In this document: positions 35,960-46,455 of the stretch, piece after piece
Layout: the number at the start of each line of letters is the position of its first letter
How positions within the stretch are numbered: position 1 is the stretch's first letter
DNA from: Ottelia alismoides
Taxonomy: Eukaryota > Streptophyta > Magnoliopsida > Alismatales > Hydrocharitaceae
Direction of reading: 5' to 3'
Assembly: GCA_037367405.1 (NCBI GenBank)
Contig: JAZKJV010010614.1
Location: 1 to 64,000, forward strand
DNA length: 64,000 bases
The notes under the pieces: model-generated
Database searches by the model: none
Told to the model about the DNA's origin: nothing
What the model saw: only the letters and a program-made list of their open reading frames with translations
Program-made: the position numbers and the translations under genes

Positions 35960-36454
35960 GTAATTTCTAACTCTGTACTACCCAGGATTGTATGCTACTT
36001 CCATTGGTGGTTCTTCTCCAGCATTCAACTGCTCAAGTTTTTCCCTCAGTAATTGTTGTTGCTATGCATATGCAGCCAGTCTTGCAAAAATCATCTGTAT
36101 TGGGTCTTCATTATGTTCCTCTCCTGGTTCCTTCATGGGATGCAACTTGGGCGGCATCTTCTTCTCTTCACCTTCAGAATGGGAGAAATCAGAGTCAATA
36201 GAATGGAAAGATTCAGAATCAGAGTTATCGAGGTGAGAGTCTTCCTCGATGTGATCAGGAGATAAAGCAAGAGTATGGGTTTGACCTCCTTCTCGGAAGT
36301 TGAAAGAATCATAAAAGGAGGATTCACGGGAAGGGTGTCCATGAACCCAAGGTGGTCCTGAGTAAGAGTGCCTCCAAACCTTTGAGATTGGAAAAGTTGT
36401 GGTGGTCAGAGAAGGGTTTGTGGAGTCCGAACGAGAATTACCACAATTTTCCAT
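35960..36454 (-). pseudogene. Athila gag N-terminal region
   Basis: A 130-codon frame 36454-36062 starting MENCGNSRSDSTNPSL and ending DPIQMIFARLAAYA, with a Ser/Asp/Glu-rich middle. The stop near 36062 separates it from a QQQLLREKLEQL-like helix and then the gag core, so the original gag probably spanned all three. The start codon is plausible because the leader lies directly upstream. Confidence 0.65.
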
Positions 36455-37913
36455 TCTCGGAAAATATCAGCAAGAGGTTTACGGTTCATGATCTAGGCAC
36501 AAGTGTGCGGTATTCGTTGATTATCTAGTTTCTACGCACAATCCAAACACAATACAAGGGTTTGTTTCACCAACTCACTTAGTGAAGGCCGTGAGAGTTC
36601 GGCCAACTATCTTGTCAGTTTTAATTGGTGAGAATTCAAATCATGCAAGCCGTTTAAACGAGTTGTTAGCTGCTTGTATTTCCTGACCGACTATCCCGAA
36701 TTCTTACGACTAGTTGCACCTACTTTCAGCCAGTATGGGAGTAAGTAAGGACCGTAGAATGGCTACCCTTTATTTGAGGATGGAGCCTTACGCAGTGTCC
36801 TCTAAACCACCCACTCTACTAAGGAAATCTAGACCGTTTACCGGCTACCCGTTAGATCCTCACTGAGAAGTAGCTAATCGCTTTTGGTAGAATCAGTAGT
36901 CAGTATGAAAATCCTGTCTTGGTTCTATCCTAGTGTGTGTTTCTCTCCTCGCTGCAAGATAAAAGCAAACAATGTCGGGGTTGCTCTCCTGCAAAAATTC
37001 TTGATTTTATGGGTTCTTAAGATCAACTATATTTAGCAGTCCCAATTTTAATTAGGTGATCACTGAAGAATTTAAATGAGCACAAATACATGTCTATCGT
37101 CCAGTCCCAATTTCCTTTAGAGTTATATGATAAAACAAGAGGGAGAAGTTCGGGAAAAGCCGATGCACGCGAAAAACTATGATGTATGCTCAGTTAGAAG
37201 ACTTACAGTGAATCCTCGCAATCTCCATGTGGGATGCAATACAAGAATTGAAAAATTACTCCTTATGAAATGCAACCAATGAAAAACCGCACCTAATCAA
37301 AAAGTTCAATTAGCGGGGAAGAAATTAGTTAAATTTGGCTAAGTTGAACGATGCATCTCAATTAAAGTGCAGTGTGGCCTTAGATCCTACGAGCACAATC
37401 AAAAATATAAATGCTCTGAGAGCCGTATGTGCAGGTCTATCCTAATCGCCACTCAAGTCAGGCCCCACCCTCACTGGAGAGTGAAACAGGCCACGACACA
37501 CGAAAGAAAAGTTCAGAATCTTTTTACACACGCGAGAGTCCAAACGGACACCGCTATAAATGAGCAATTTATTACAGAACTAAAATTACAGAAATAAAAA
37601 AAAACTAGACTCTACGCTCTCTCACGACTCGACTCGATCTTAATTTAATTGCGGCTTTTTCAGAAGTCGGTGAAGATGCTTCGATTTCTTGAATATCACT
37701 CCGCGTACGCCGGGTACCTCGTAAGAAAATAAGAGAGAAAATGTAAGAGAGTGACTCAAAAATAATCAAAAATAAAATAAATAAAAAATGATGAAAATAA
37801 AATAAATTGCAAAAAATAAAATGAAATATACAATGAAAATTTGGGGGTCAGACTACCCGAATGCGGAAAACCGAACAAGAATTTTTCAAAACACAAAACT
37901 AAGCCATTTACCT
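36455..37913 (-). other. Leader of the nested Athila element
   Basis: Untranslated region between primer site and gag, homologous to 6310-7714 and 60100-61274. No gene. It is rich in short inverted repeats and GC-balanced, unlike the AT-rich 3' side. Confidence 0.65.
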
Positions 37914-37930
37914 CCCCAGCAACGGCGCCA
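37914..37930 (-). other. tRNA-Asp primer-binding site
   Basis: The minus strand reads TGGCGCCGTTGCTGGGG, one mismatch from the site complementary to plant tRNA-Asp, two bases from the LTR edge at 37933. Confidence 0.85.
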
Positions 37931-37932
37931 TC

Positions 37933-40900
37933 TTACAAGTCGGATATTTGCTTTGTTAAAGAGATGTTGTAATTTGTTAGTGCGTAAAAATTAATGTTTC
38001 GTTCATTGTAGGCGGCAATCAGAGTCGGTCAAGAAAATAACCACGAATATTTAATCAATTTTTACTCAAGTGGTTTTATGTTTATTTTACTTGGGCAAGT
38101 CCCAAGGTCGAACACAAGGAGGCAAAGGAAAAACCTAGAGTTATGTCTATCAAACTTCGTGCGCGGTTTTTGAGGCGGTCTTTTTTTATTTTTAAATGTA
38201 ATAAAGGATGCAGAATGCAATTTTGGCCTATTTTAGGGACTAAAATGCAAATTACATTCAAATGATGTCCGAAAAATATGAAACTTGGCCAGAATGCAAA
38301 AGATGATGAAATGAATGCACTGTAATTTTTTTGAAATTTTTTGGATGTAATATGAATTTTTTATGAATTTTTAAATGCAAACAAAATGAATTTCAATATT
38401 TAATTATAATAAATATTAAACCTACTTATTTTCAAGGGATAAAATTATCTAAGATCTATCACAAGGTGATGGATCTCAAAAAAATCTTAAATCTCGAAAA
38501 TATATGACTTAATACCTATTAAAAACCAAATACTGAAATATGCAAAATAACTTTTACAGGGCAAACTATGCATGCAAATGCTAATTTCTTTGGGCACAAT
38601 GTCAAGCAAAATTAATTCTACAATCTATGATTTTTCGGGAATTTTTAGAGCACTAGTTAATCAAATACAAATTTAATATCACAAACTGGGCAAAATACGT
38701 AATTTTCCACAGAATAATTAATTACTAATTAACCATTAATCACAAAAATATCCGCAATATGTCCAAATGTATAGAATTAAATAAGGAACATCATGTTATT
38801 TTTGAATGATAAAATAATGTCATGTAGAGGTTCAAAATCACTACGAACACAAGGGTATATCTGCAATAAATAAATATATAAATAAATGCAGGGGCGACTG
38901 ATTTGTAATTACATATTCTCGAGGGGTGCTTTTTGCCAAATTGCCAGAGGTCGCGTGCGATGCACGTGACCCCTGGTCGGCGGAGGCTAGCGCGTAAATC
39001 AGAGATTCGCCAAGGGCTTCTTCTGCAATTCTTTTAGGGGCACGTGGTGATCACGTACGCTTGACAGGCTCGAGAGGAGGATAGGTTCGGAGCTCCACAT
39101 GTTATGCTCCTGTGCCTCAGCTTGGTCCGAGGCTGAAGGCTTGGAGATTGGCTCGGATGAAGGCTTTGGGAGGATCTGATCTGTCGATGCGCTTTATCTG
39201 TTGTGATCCAACGGTGGCTTGCTCACGAATGGTTCGACGGCTCAGATGCGTGAAGTAGCTTGATCTGATGGCCAACACACGGCTAGGGGACGTCGGAGGA
39301 GCAGCGGAGTGATGGCCAGTGGAGGGCTTCTGGCGTTGGAGGCTTCTGTAGCCTTGGATGTGGAGGAGGAGCTCCAGGTGAAGTCGTAGTCGTCGTTGGC
39401 CGACACACGACCAGGGGTCGGCAGTGAAGAAGCGTGGGCGGAGGAGCTGGAGCTTCGTGGTTGTCGGAGGTGAAGGCGAAGCTCGATGCAGGAGATCACG
39501 GCGGTGGAGCTGACGCTTCAGACGGTATGCGGTGAGGTGGCGATGGCGTTGTGGTGGTTGAGTCTCGCGAAGGCTCGACGGTAGCCGGAGCGTTGTCGGA
39601 GAAGATGAAGTAAGCGGAGGCGTAGTTGCGGAGGTGGCGACGGTCGTGGGTGAGGGTGATGATCGAGAGAGAGAGAGAGAGAGATCGGAGATGGTGAAGA
39701 TGAGGTGAAGCGAAGGAGGAGATACTTGGGGAAGATGGGCTCGACGGCGGTGCACGCCGGAGCAAGGCAGCGGCTCGAAGGTGGGGGCTGCGGTGAGTCC
39801 AAGACGACCTCGGATCACGCCGGACCTTAGGTGTCACGGCTAGAAGGAGACTTGTGGCGGATGCTGAGTCAGGGGGTAATCGAGGTTCTTAAATAGGGTT
39901 GGAGGGGTAGGGCGGACGGTGATGGGAGGCGGTGCGAGATGCAGAGGAGGTTGGTGGAGGGAGATGCGGAGACGGTTGGCCGTTGCGAGGTCGGGGGCAG
40001 CAGCTGCAAGGTCAACGGCGGAGAAGTCGGGGAGGCGTTGGTGGAAGATGAAAGCCACAGGTCGTTCGATCGGCCGAGATCGAACGGCCTCGAACGCGCC
40101 ACGTGGCAGTCAAATGGGAGAGGGCGATGCACGTGCCTGGCGCGTGCCTAGGCGGCACGTGCCTCGCACTTGCGGGCCTTTTAATTATTTTTTTATAAAA
40201 CGAATATACAAAAATGCCAAAAATGGCTAACACGTGGCGGCCCCAGGGGTTGCCACGTGTCAGCACTAGAAAAATCGAAAAAGAAATATTTTTTAAAATG
40301 CAAGATAAATAGCAAATGACCTTGGATCGAAAAAGTTCCTTCACGAAAAATGCTCGTCTCGATGAGATCTACAACTTTCATGAAGACATCAAAACCAAAA
40401 TCGATCAATTGCACAAAGTGAATTTTTGGGGTGTCCCATGTACATAGAATACCATGATTTTTGGGTTTTGTAATTTTTTTATCATTTTAAACCAGATAAA
40501 AATCCGGAAAAAATATGGAAAAATCAAAGATAAATAAAGATACCTTTATCTAATTTTTTGGATTATTGTTAATAAGATAAATACGAACATAAAATAGCAT
40601 GTCAAAAACCACTAAAATACACAATGTACAAAAGAGGCCCAAAACCCAACTTCCATATATGAGCTCCGATTCACTTGAACTTGGTCTTGTTTTGAATGAA
40701 ATTGAATGTACATTAGTTCAAAAGTGAGTAGGATCAAAACGGACATTGGATGGGGAAGATATGGGGCTTTTAGTCTGGAAATCCTGAAACTAGGATTTGG
40801 GTTTTTGGTCCACTTATTTAGGTTAATGATATTTTTATATTTTTCATTTATTCTTATGAGTGATATGTTCACAGTGGAAGTGGTTTTGGATCATTCGGAG

Positions 40901-41123
40901 TTAGTGTGAATGAGTTAAAAATCCGGGAAGTTAGGCTATTTACAGGTCATTTTTGGCTTGGATTTTTGGCTTCTTATTTTGTGCAAACATAATGGATAAA
41001 ATGCAATTCTTATGAAAACAAGCATGAATGCTAATTATGCAGAATAGATGCAGTAATGCTGCTGATTTTGAGGGATTTGAGCTTAATAAATGAGATTTAG
41101 AGTGATGAATTCGAGATTCATCA
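37933..41123 (-). repeat. 5' LTR of the nested Athila element
   Basis: Matches 25320-28483 throughout. On the plus strand the left terminus has become TT instead of TG. TATA-like box: minus strand CCTATTTAAG (plus 39888-39897). A (GA)n run at 39667-39685 is longer than in the other LTR. The 233-codon frame at 39117-39818 and others here are chance frames of a GC-rich leader (see rejected list). Confidence 0.9.
38963..40259 (-). promoter_or_regulatory. CACGTG cluster around the promoter, 5' LTR copy
   Basis: Seven CACGTG sites at 38963, 39041, 40100, 40130, 40156, 40231 and 40254. Two sites present in the other LTR (26441, 26485) are mutated here (cacgta, cacatg), while 40130, 40156 and 40254 include sites mutated or absent there. 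Confidence 0.5.
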
Positions 41124-41128
41124 CTAGT
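41124..41128. repeat. Target-site duplication ctagt (right copy of nested element)
   Basis: Pairs with ccagt at 25315-25319. Confidence 0.65.
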
Positions 41129-42278
41129 GCCTGGGTGTTTGTTCATCAGGGGGCTCATCGGATTTCTCATGGTTTTCATCACTTTTCTTCTTCTTTGTTT
41201 CATGTGTTTTGAGTTCTTCGCCTTTCTTTTTATTTGAGTTTTGTGATTGAACCCTAGTTTAGGATTTGCTTGATCGATAGATTAAGGTCCAAAGCCCTAA
41301 TTGAATTGCATGTACCTTTCGTCTCGTGCTTGGATCTAGTCAAATCTAATTGTTGGTTATTTGGATTCTAAGCTACATGCCGCGAGAGACTCCACATAGC
41401 GCTTGCAAGACCCGTAGTGGTGGACAGTGAGGAGTCCCCAAGATCGGACTTGATTTCTTTTATAGATAGTCAGCTCTTGTTCTTCACGACAATAAAAACT
41501 CTTACTCTAGGGTTCTTTCATCGGCTTGTAGGTTTTGATTCTTGTCTAGCATCCTACATGAAGAGAGATGGAGGCAAGGTGGGCACCATCTATTTGAGAA
41601 TACATCATTGATTTACGCTTGCATTACTTTTCTGACTCTCTCTCTCTCTCTCTCTGATTTTGACCACCATATGATACTAAAGGAATTGATACCTCGTCAG
41701 GAATTATGCTTTCAAAAATATCTAAAAAAAGTGATAATCAATAAAATTGTGGTTGCTAACTCTACTCGGCCCTAAAATAAATATAAGGAAAAATCATTGT
41801 TTTGGAGAGATTAACCCCCTCCTTGTACATAGGTTGCATTCAGACTGAGTGAGACACGTACACCAAAGGAATAGAGCCCCCATCCCTGGACTTGTGTTAT
41901 AAGCACTTGGGTCAATTCTTGAGCCCTATTATTGTTGGATGCAGTTGCCTCAGATGTTAGACAAAGTGATCCTGGTGTTCTAGTAGGTGTCCACCACCAA
42001 CAGAACACAACCACTTTAGGTGATGCACCTGTGACTTGTAAATATTTTGTTTTCCCACCTAACTCTAAAATTTGACAAGATAAAAAGGCAAACTTTCACG
42101 GTCATCATTGTGTTGACTTGGTGAATTAAGGGGTTTGTGTGTTTGTGGTTGTGTTTGTTTGTGTGTATACGTAATATTCTATGCGCATTTGCACCTTTTT
42201 CTTGAATGTCTTGACTTGATCTTCAAGATCTCTCGATCCCCATCTTTTGTTTCAGAGATTGCTGACTAGAGTAAATTT
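41129..42278 (+). other. Leader of the 28.6-kb element, right piece
   Basis: No gene; includes a (TC)10-like run at 41637-41657. The gag core expected before 42279 is not recognisable, so it was probably deleted or is too decayed to read. Confidence 0.5.
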
Positions 42279-42870
42279 TATCCGGGCTTCGCGGATCCTT
42301 CGTACTCTCCATCTAGTCTGCATCCATTTAATCAGGAGGACTTTGCTCCTGACTTTTCCTTTTGTACAAATCCTCCTCATCCACACTTTCAGGCATCGGA
42401 TTTTGATTTTTACCCACCACCATCACATTGCCCACCACCTCACCCACCCGAGACTGAGTTGTTGGAGTCATCTCTTATGGATACCACTCTTGAGTACGTG
42501 ACACGGTAGTGGAGCATATGAAGAAGAGGATAGATGATCTCATTAGTATAAATAAGAGCCATAATGACGCTCCACTTTCCTTTGCCATGGGTTCACTTGA
42601 GGACTCCTATGAGAGCTTGCAATCACCCAATTACAAAAAATGGGAAAAACATAAAAATACAAAAAGATTCTAGAAGATGCCTAGCCAAGTCGATTTATGA
42701 GGAGAGGACACCCATACCTTATCCTTTGACCACACATACATCCACCACATTTCCCACCTTCTCCAACCCCGAGGATGACACTGTACAAACTGCTCTTAGT
42801 CATCCTTTTGTGGATGTTGATTCTGATCTCTTCCCTTATATGGAAGAGATAGAAAATCTTAAAAAATGTT
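42279..42870 (+). pseudogene. Gag C-terminal remnant of the 28.6-kb element
   Basis: The plus frame starting near 42279 reads PFNQEDFAPDFSFCTNPP, a Pro/His-rich stretch, then ETELLESSLMDTTLEYVTR and a stop. A second frame continues with GSLEDSYESL and, at 42670-42870, PTFSNPEDDTVQTAL and FPYMEEIENLKK. This is the Pro-rich tail and helix typical of Athila/Tat gag between capsid and protease. The capsid core itself is missing. Confidence 0.55.
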
Positions 42871-43003
42871 GACTCGCCCTGAAGTGGCAGCATCTATTCA
42901 TGATATTATTGAGGTCCCACTTCAAAACGCCATTAACCAATTATTTGCACACCCACCAAAGAAAAGAAAGCGACGAAACAGATCCGAGTGACACCTTCTT
43001 ACC

Positions 43004-43529
43004 ATGGCCACTGCCTACGCTATTACCCACCGTCCAATCTATAGGAAATGGGACACTAGTACACCCCTCATGAGATGTGCCATTTCTAACTATTCTTGTG
43101 ATCATACTCTCCTCGACAGTGGTGCATCGATTAATATAATACCATTCTCATTGGTACAATCTCTTCATCTTAGGCCTCTCAAGAAAATCAAGATGATTTG
43201 TCAATCGATGATGGATCAATAAAGAGGTTGAAGGGTATTCTTGAAAATGTCGTCATTCAAATCTAGGCATGAGCTTTACTGTAGATTTTGTTGTATCGAC
43301 AATGGAGACCTCCACCACCACAGAGCGCTCTACAATCATCCTAGGATGGCCCTTCCTCACCTCAACGAGAGCTGTTATTGATTATGGATCTGGAGAGATA
43401 TATTTTTGTTCTGATAATGAGAGCGTCTTGATCACTGCACCAACCACGGATCAGAGAACCACATCTGATGAGAGTGTACACGTGTTAGCTGGCCCCAAGG
43501 ACTATGATATGTCTGCTAATATCAGATAG
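43004..43529 (+). pseudogene. Athila/Tat retropepsin of the 28.6-kb element
   Basis: The frame 43004-43222 holds CDHTLLDSGASINIIPFSLV with an intact DSG active site, and LHLRPLKKIKM. After a frameshift, 43269-43529 holds FTVDFVVSTMET and STIILGWPFLTSTRAVIDYG, where the usual Arg of LGRPFL is Trp. It corresponds to 34124-33480 of the nested element. No RT follows. Confidence 0.8.
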
Positions 43530-43541
43530 GTTTGATTTATT

Positions 43542-43920
43542 TTGGATGAGACTGAGACCCAAGAACTCCTCTTCAGGGAAGAATACTCGGAAAGCGAAGA
43601 CCTTGGAGTTCCCTCTTCCTACGTGTGGCGATGTATTGATGACATACGCAGGATTTATACCATAGACACATGTGCGGAAGGCAAACTTAGGAGAGACTTC
43701 ACATGCCAGACTTGTCCTCGCTACTTCCATCAATGAGTTCGTGCCTTTTCATTTTGAAATTCCTGAGACTTCCCAGTCCAACCTGACCACACTACTTCCA
43801 CTGACCAGTTCGTGCCTTTCCATTTTGAGACTATCGAGGATCTATACAATGTCCATCCTGACCGGATTGAGTCAGATGATGACCCTGATATTGACTTGCA
43901 CCTTGTAAGATCCATTCCTT
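43542..43920 (+). pseudogene. Acidic frame after the protease
   Basis: Begins DETETQELLFREEYSESEDLG and, after slips, continues FHFETIEDLYNVHPDRIESD and a run of Asp residues, ending near 43920. A partial internal duplication is visible: 'gttcgtgccttt(t/c)cattttga' at 43738 and 43809. Possibly the tail of the gag-protease polyprotein in a lineage that has lost RT-integrase. No domain recognised. Confidence 0.4.
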
Positions 43921-44066
43921 AGCGGTCACGCAAGAAGGTATGCTTTCTACCTTCTTCATCTCTATATAGCCTCCACCTTATATATGCTTTTGTTTTCTTC
44001 TTTCAATCTATTGTTTCACTCTTCCACCTTGTTTCATGTGTTTGCCTTGCTTAGAACGTATTTTAT

Positions 44067-44543
44067 CCTAAGTATAGGGGGTGGACGAGCTGAGTGTTCA
44101 TTCTTCGTTATGTTTCATTACTTCTATTGCTTCCTATACTTAGTGGTATTTTACCATAAGTGTGTGGGGGGGGGTGATGTGTACGTTCTCCCAACATATT
44201 TTTTTCTTTTTTATCGGTTTCTTATTATTGATTGCCTCAATTGTCTCCTCTCCTATTGATATTTCTATCTATACTTAGGGATATATTACCTTAAGTATAG
44301 GGGGAGACAGACTGAGTTGTGATCTGTTTATTCCCGCCCTCAACCCTCCCTGCATGAAGAATACAATCGGTTATATTTAGGATTATTTGGTCCTAAGTAT
44401 AAGGTGGCGGTTGACTTCTCATTCATCATTCTTACATTATTCTTCAGTCGTTGTAGTATAGGCTCGTCTATACTCAGTACGAGTTACGTCTTCTCTTTTT
44501 CTCTCTGATCTATGAGGACGTTGCTCAAGCTAAGTATAAGGGG
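44067..44543 (+). repeat. Array of 'ctatacttag' inverted repeats, five units
   Basis: Units: 44067-44082 (right arm only), 44133-44146 with 44153-44167, 44268-44280 with 44289-44304, 44371-44382 with 44391-44404, and about 44468-44480 with 44529-44543. Each right arm reads (C)CTAAGTATA followed by 3-5 G; the second is followed by nine G and then TGATGTG, resembling a polypurine tract-LTR junction. The bases after the last unit match those after the array of the nested element. Confidence 0.82.
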
Positions 44544-45770
44544 TCGTATATACGTTGTATACACTTTAGCCATAACTCGTACTTTCATTTTTTTCAAAAA
44601 TATATGGCTAACTAATAAAAATTAAAGCACACAATAAAATTCTGTGTATATACTGATTAATAAATTACGTTAAAAATGTTTTGCAAAATGTTTGAAAAAT
44701 GGTTGGAAAATCATTTTGAAAATCTTTTGAAAACTGTTTGGAAAATATTTTTTAAAATATTTTCAACCTTTGTAAAAAAGTTTTTCATAAAAATTTATTT
44801 CTTTTGGTTGAATAAAGTATTTTGGAAATCTATTTGCAAATGGTTTTGAAAAATGGTTGTAAAAGTATTTTGAAAAATCTATACATACTGTTTGAATAAT
44901 CTTCGCAAAATGATTTTCAAATTATGTAAAAGTTTATAAAAATTTATTTGTCAAATGATTTTTCAAAATAAAGTTTTTAAAAGTACTATTGAAAAAATTT
45001 AAAATTATTTTGAGAATCATATATACGATTCAAGCAAATAAAGATTCATTACAAACAATTGTATAAAAAACTTTAAATAATAACTAACTTGTGTAAATTC
45101 TTCACCTAAACTCTTGTAAATAACAAATACACTCCATGTAAATATATGCACATAAATATTTGCAAAATCTCTTTTGTTTTTAAAAAATCCCTAAAATTTT
45201 GCAAAATTAAAACCCATAAAAAATTGTAAAATGTTTTCAAAAACCTCATAAAAATTTGCAAAACTTTTTTCAAAAATCCATAAAGAAGTTAACAATCAGA
45301 AAATTGCATAACAAATTATTTTCTGCATTGTACATATCATTTGCATTTTTTGGATTGATAATGACAATTGAACAAGTCTAAGTAAAATCCGAAGAGTGGA
45401 ACTTGGTTAGACCTTAATCCACTTAATTACATGAACCTTAATGGAACTTGAATTGAATACTTCAGGTCTGCAAAACTGATTTCTTTGAGATCATGAGATT
45501 TGGTCCAGTGTCATCTTGACTACCTAAGTAGAATATTTTGTACACGCATGACTCTTGTCGACGGTGACATAGCTTACACATCCATACCTTGCACTTTTCT
45601 CACCTCAGTTGAAGTGGTAAAGGGTTGGATTTGTCGCATGAGATACAAGCCAATGGAAACATCGAAATCACACAATTTGTGGCCATTATACTCCAACCCG
45701 ATCTAGTAGCCATGAGATCTAATGACAGAAGTTATGAGTTGAAATAATACTTCAAAAGAGGGATAGTTTA
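44544..45770 (+). other. AT-rich 3' region with repeated 'ttttgaaaat' motifs
   Basis: 44680-45010 is built of loosely repeated 'ttttgaaaatnnttt' and 'tgaaaaatggtt' units; 45180-45260 of 'aaaaatttgcaaaa' units. No gene; the 68-codon frame at 45500 has no domain. Confidence 0.45.
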
Positions 45771-46200
45771 TTGGCTCAAGAGGAAAAGTCCATATGTAAA
45801 TTTATTGTATATAGTATTCAAAAAATGGAAAACCCTAAAACTCCAAAAAGAAAAGATGGGCAAAATTCTAATAAAACCCAATTCCCGTCAGAGTATAAAG
45901 TCAATATGTATGTGAGCATGCATGCGGATGAATTGGCTACACTGGTCAAGCATCCTAGGATAGGTAGCTACACTAGCTACAGTCCATTCTCTTCTCCACC
46001 TCCTCTTCTTGAGCCGATTATACTTGAACTTAGAAGGGAATACCTCGCTTCTTAAGGAAAGAGTTATTGGATTGGGAAATTAGGGTCACCATGTTGGAGA
46101 AGAGTAACTTTTACCGCTTCAACCGAGAGGAGCTACATATCACTGATATTGTACAAGATAGACTCATATTCATAAGGGACTGTGCATGGCATCGACTTGT
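45771..46200 (+). pseudogene. Small frame in the 3' region, partly shared with the nested element
   Basis: The frame 45771-46055 reads MENPKTPKRKDGQNSNKT..., then YVSMHADELATLVKHPRIG and LELRREYL. Shifting one frame at about 46050 it continues KELLDWEIRVTMLEKSNFYR and REELHITDIVQDRLIFIRD to a stop near 46208. Traces of LRR(K/E)YL and a later EEL motif occur at the same place in the nested element (28870-28700). It may be an accessory ORF of this Athila/Tat lineage; I do not recognise a family. Confidence 0.38.
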
Positions 46201-46443
46201 TCTAACCTAGCATTTGAGGAGCATAGGGTAGAATTTTTTGGATCTTAGATGTTGTTGTGTTTTAAATCCATATCCCAATAAGGTTCCCACCACACCTAAC
46301 TTCCAAAGTTCTGACTGAGCTTCAAACTTTGATTTTATGAAGACAAATTTAAAAGTTAAAGTCAATCCACCTTATTTCTTTTCTTTTCTTTATTTTCTTT
46401 TCTACACATATAGGCATAAGTGTTTGCTAGAGCTAGCAAAGGC

Positions 46444-46455
46444 AAGTATAGGGGG
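46444..46455 (+). other. Polypurine tract of the 28.6-kb element
   Basis: 'aagtataggggg' directly before the LTR start TGATGAATC at 46456. It has the same AAGTATAGGGG core as the upstream hairpin array. Confidence 0.82.

Larger units (their letters stand above)
25320..41123 (-). mobile_element. Full-length, dead Athila-type Ty3/gypsy element (15.8 kb)
   Basis: Minus strand: 5' LTR 41123-37933, tRNA-Asp primer site 37930-37914, leader, gag, protease, RT, RNase H, integrase, hairpin array 30120-29780, 3' region, polypurine tract 28497-28484, 3' LTR 28483-25320. The domain order protease-RT-RNase H-integrase is Ty3/gypsy; the integrase has a PFSVNGKLLKPY ending rather than a chromodomain, and gag carries AMSLRSGR, both typical of the Athila/Tat group. 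The tRNA-Asp site favours Athila. LTRs are about 94% identical over a 210-base hand sample. Coding regions have many breaks. Confidence 0.9.

Noticed and set aside
39117..39818. A 233-codon minus-strand open frame, the longest in the window
   Set aside because: It lies in the GC-rich leader half of an LTR. The equivalent segment of the other LTR (26600-27200) breaks it into overlapping frames of different phase, composition is Ser/Pro/Arg/Leu-biased in every frame, and no domain is visible.
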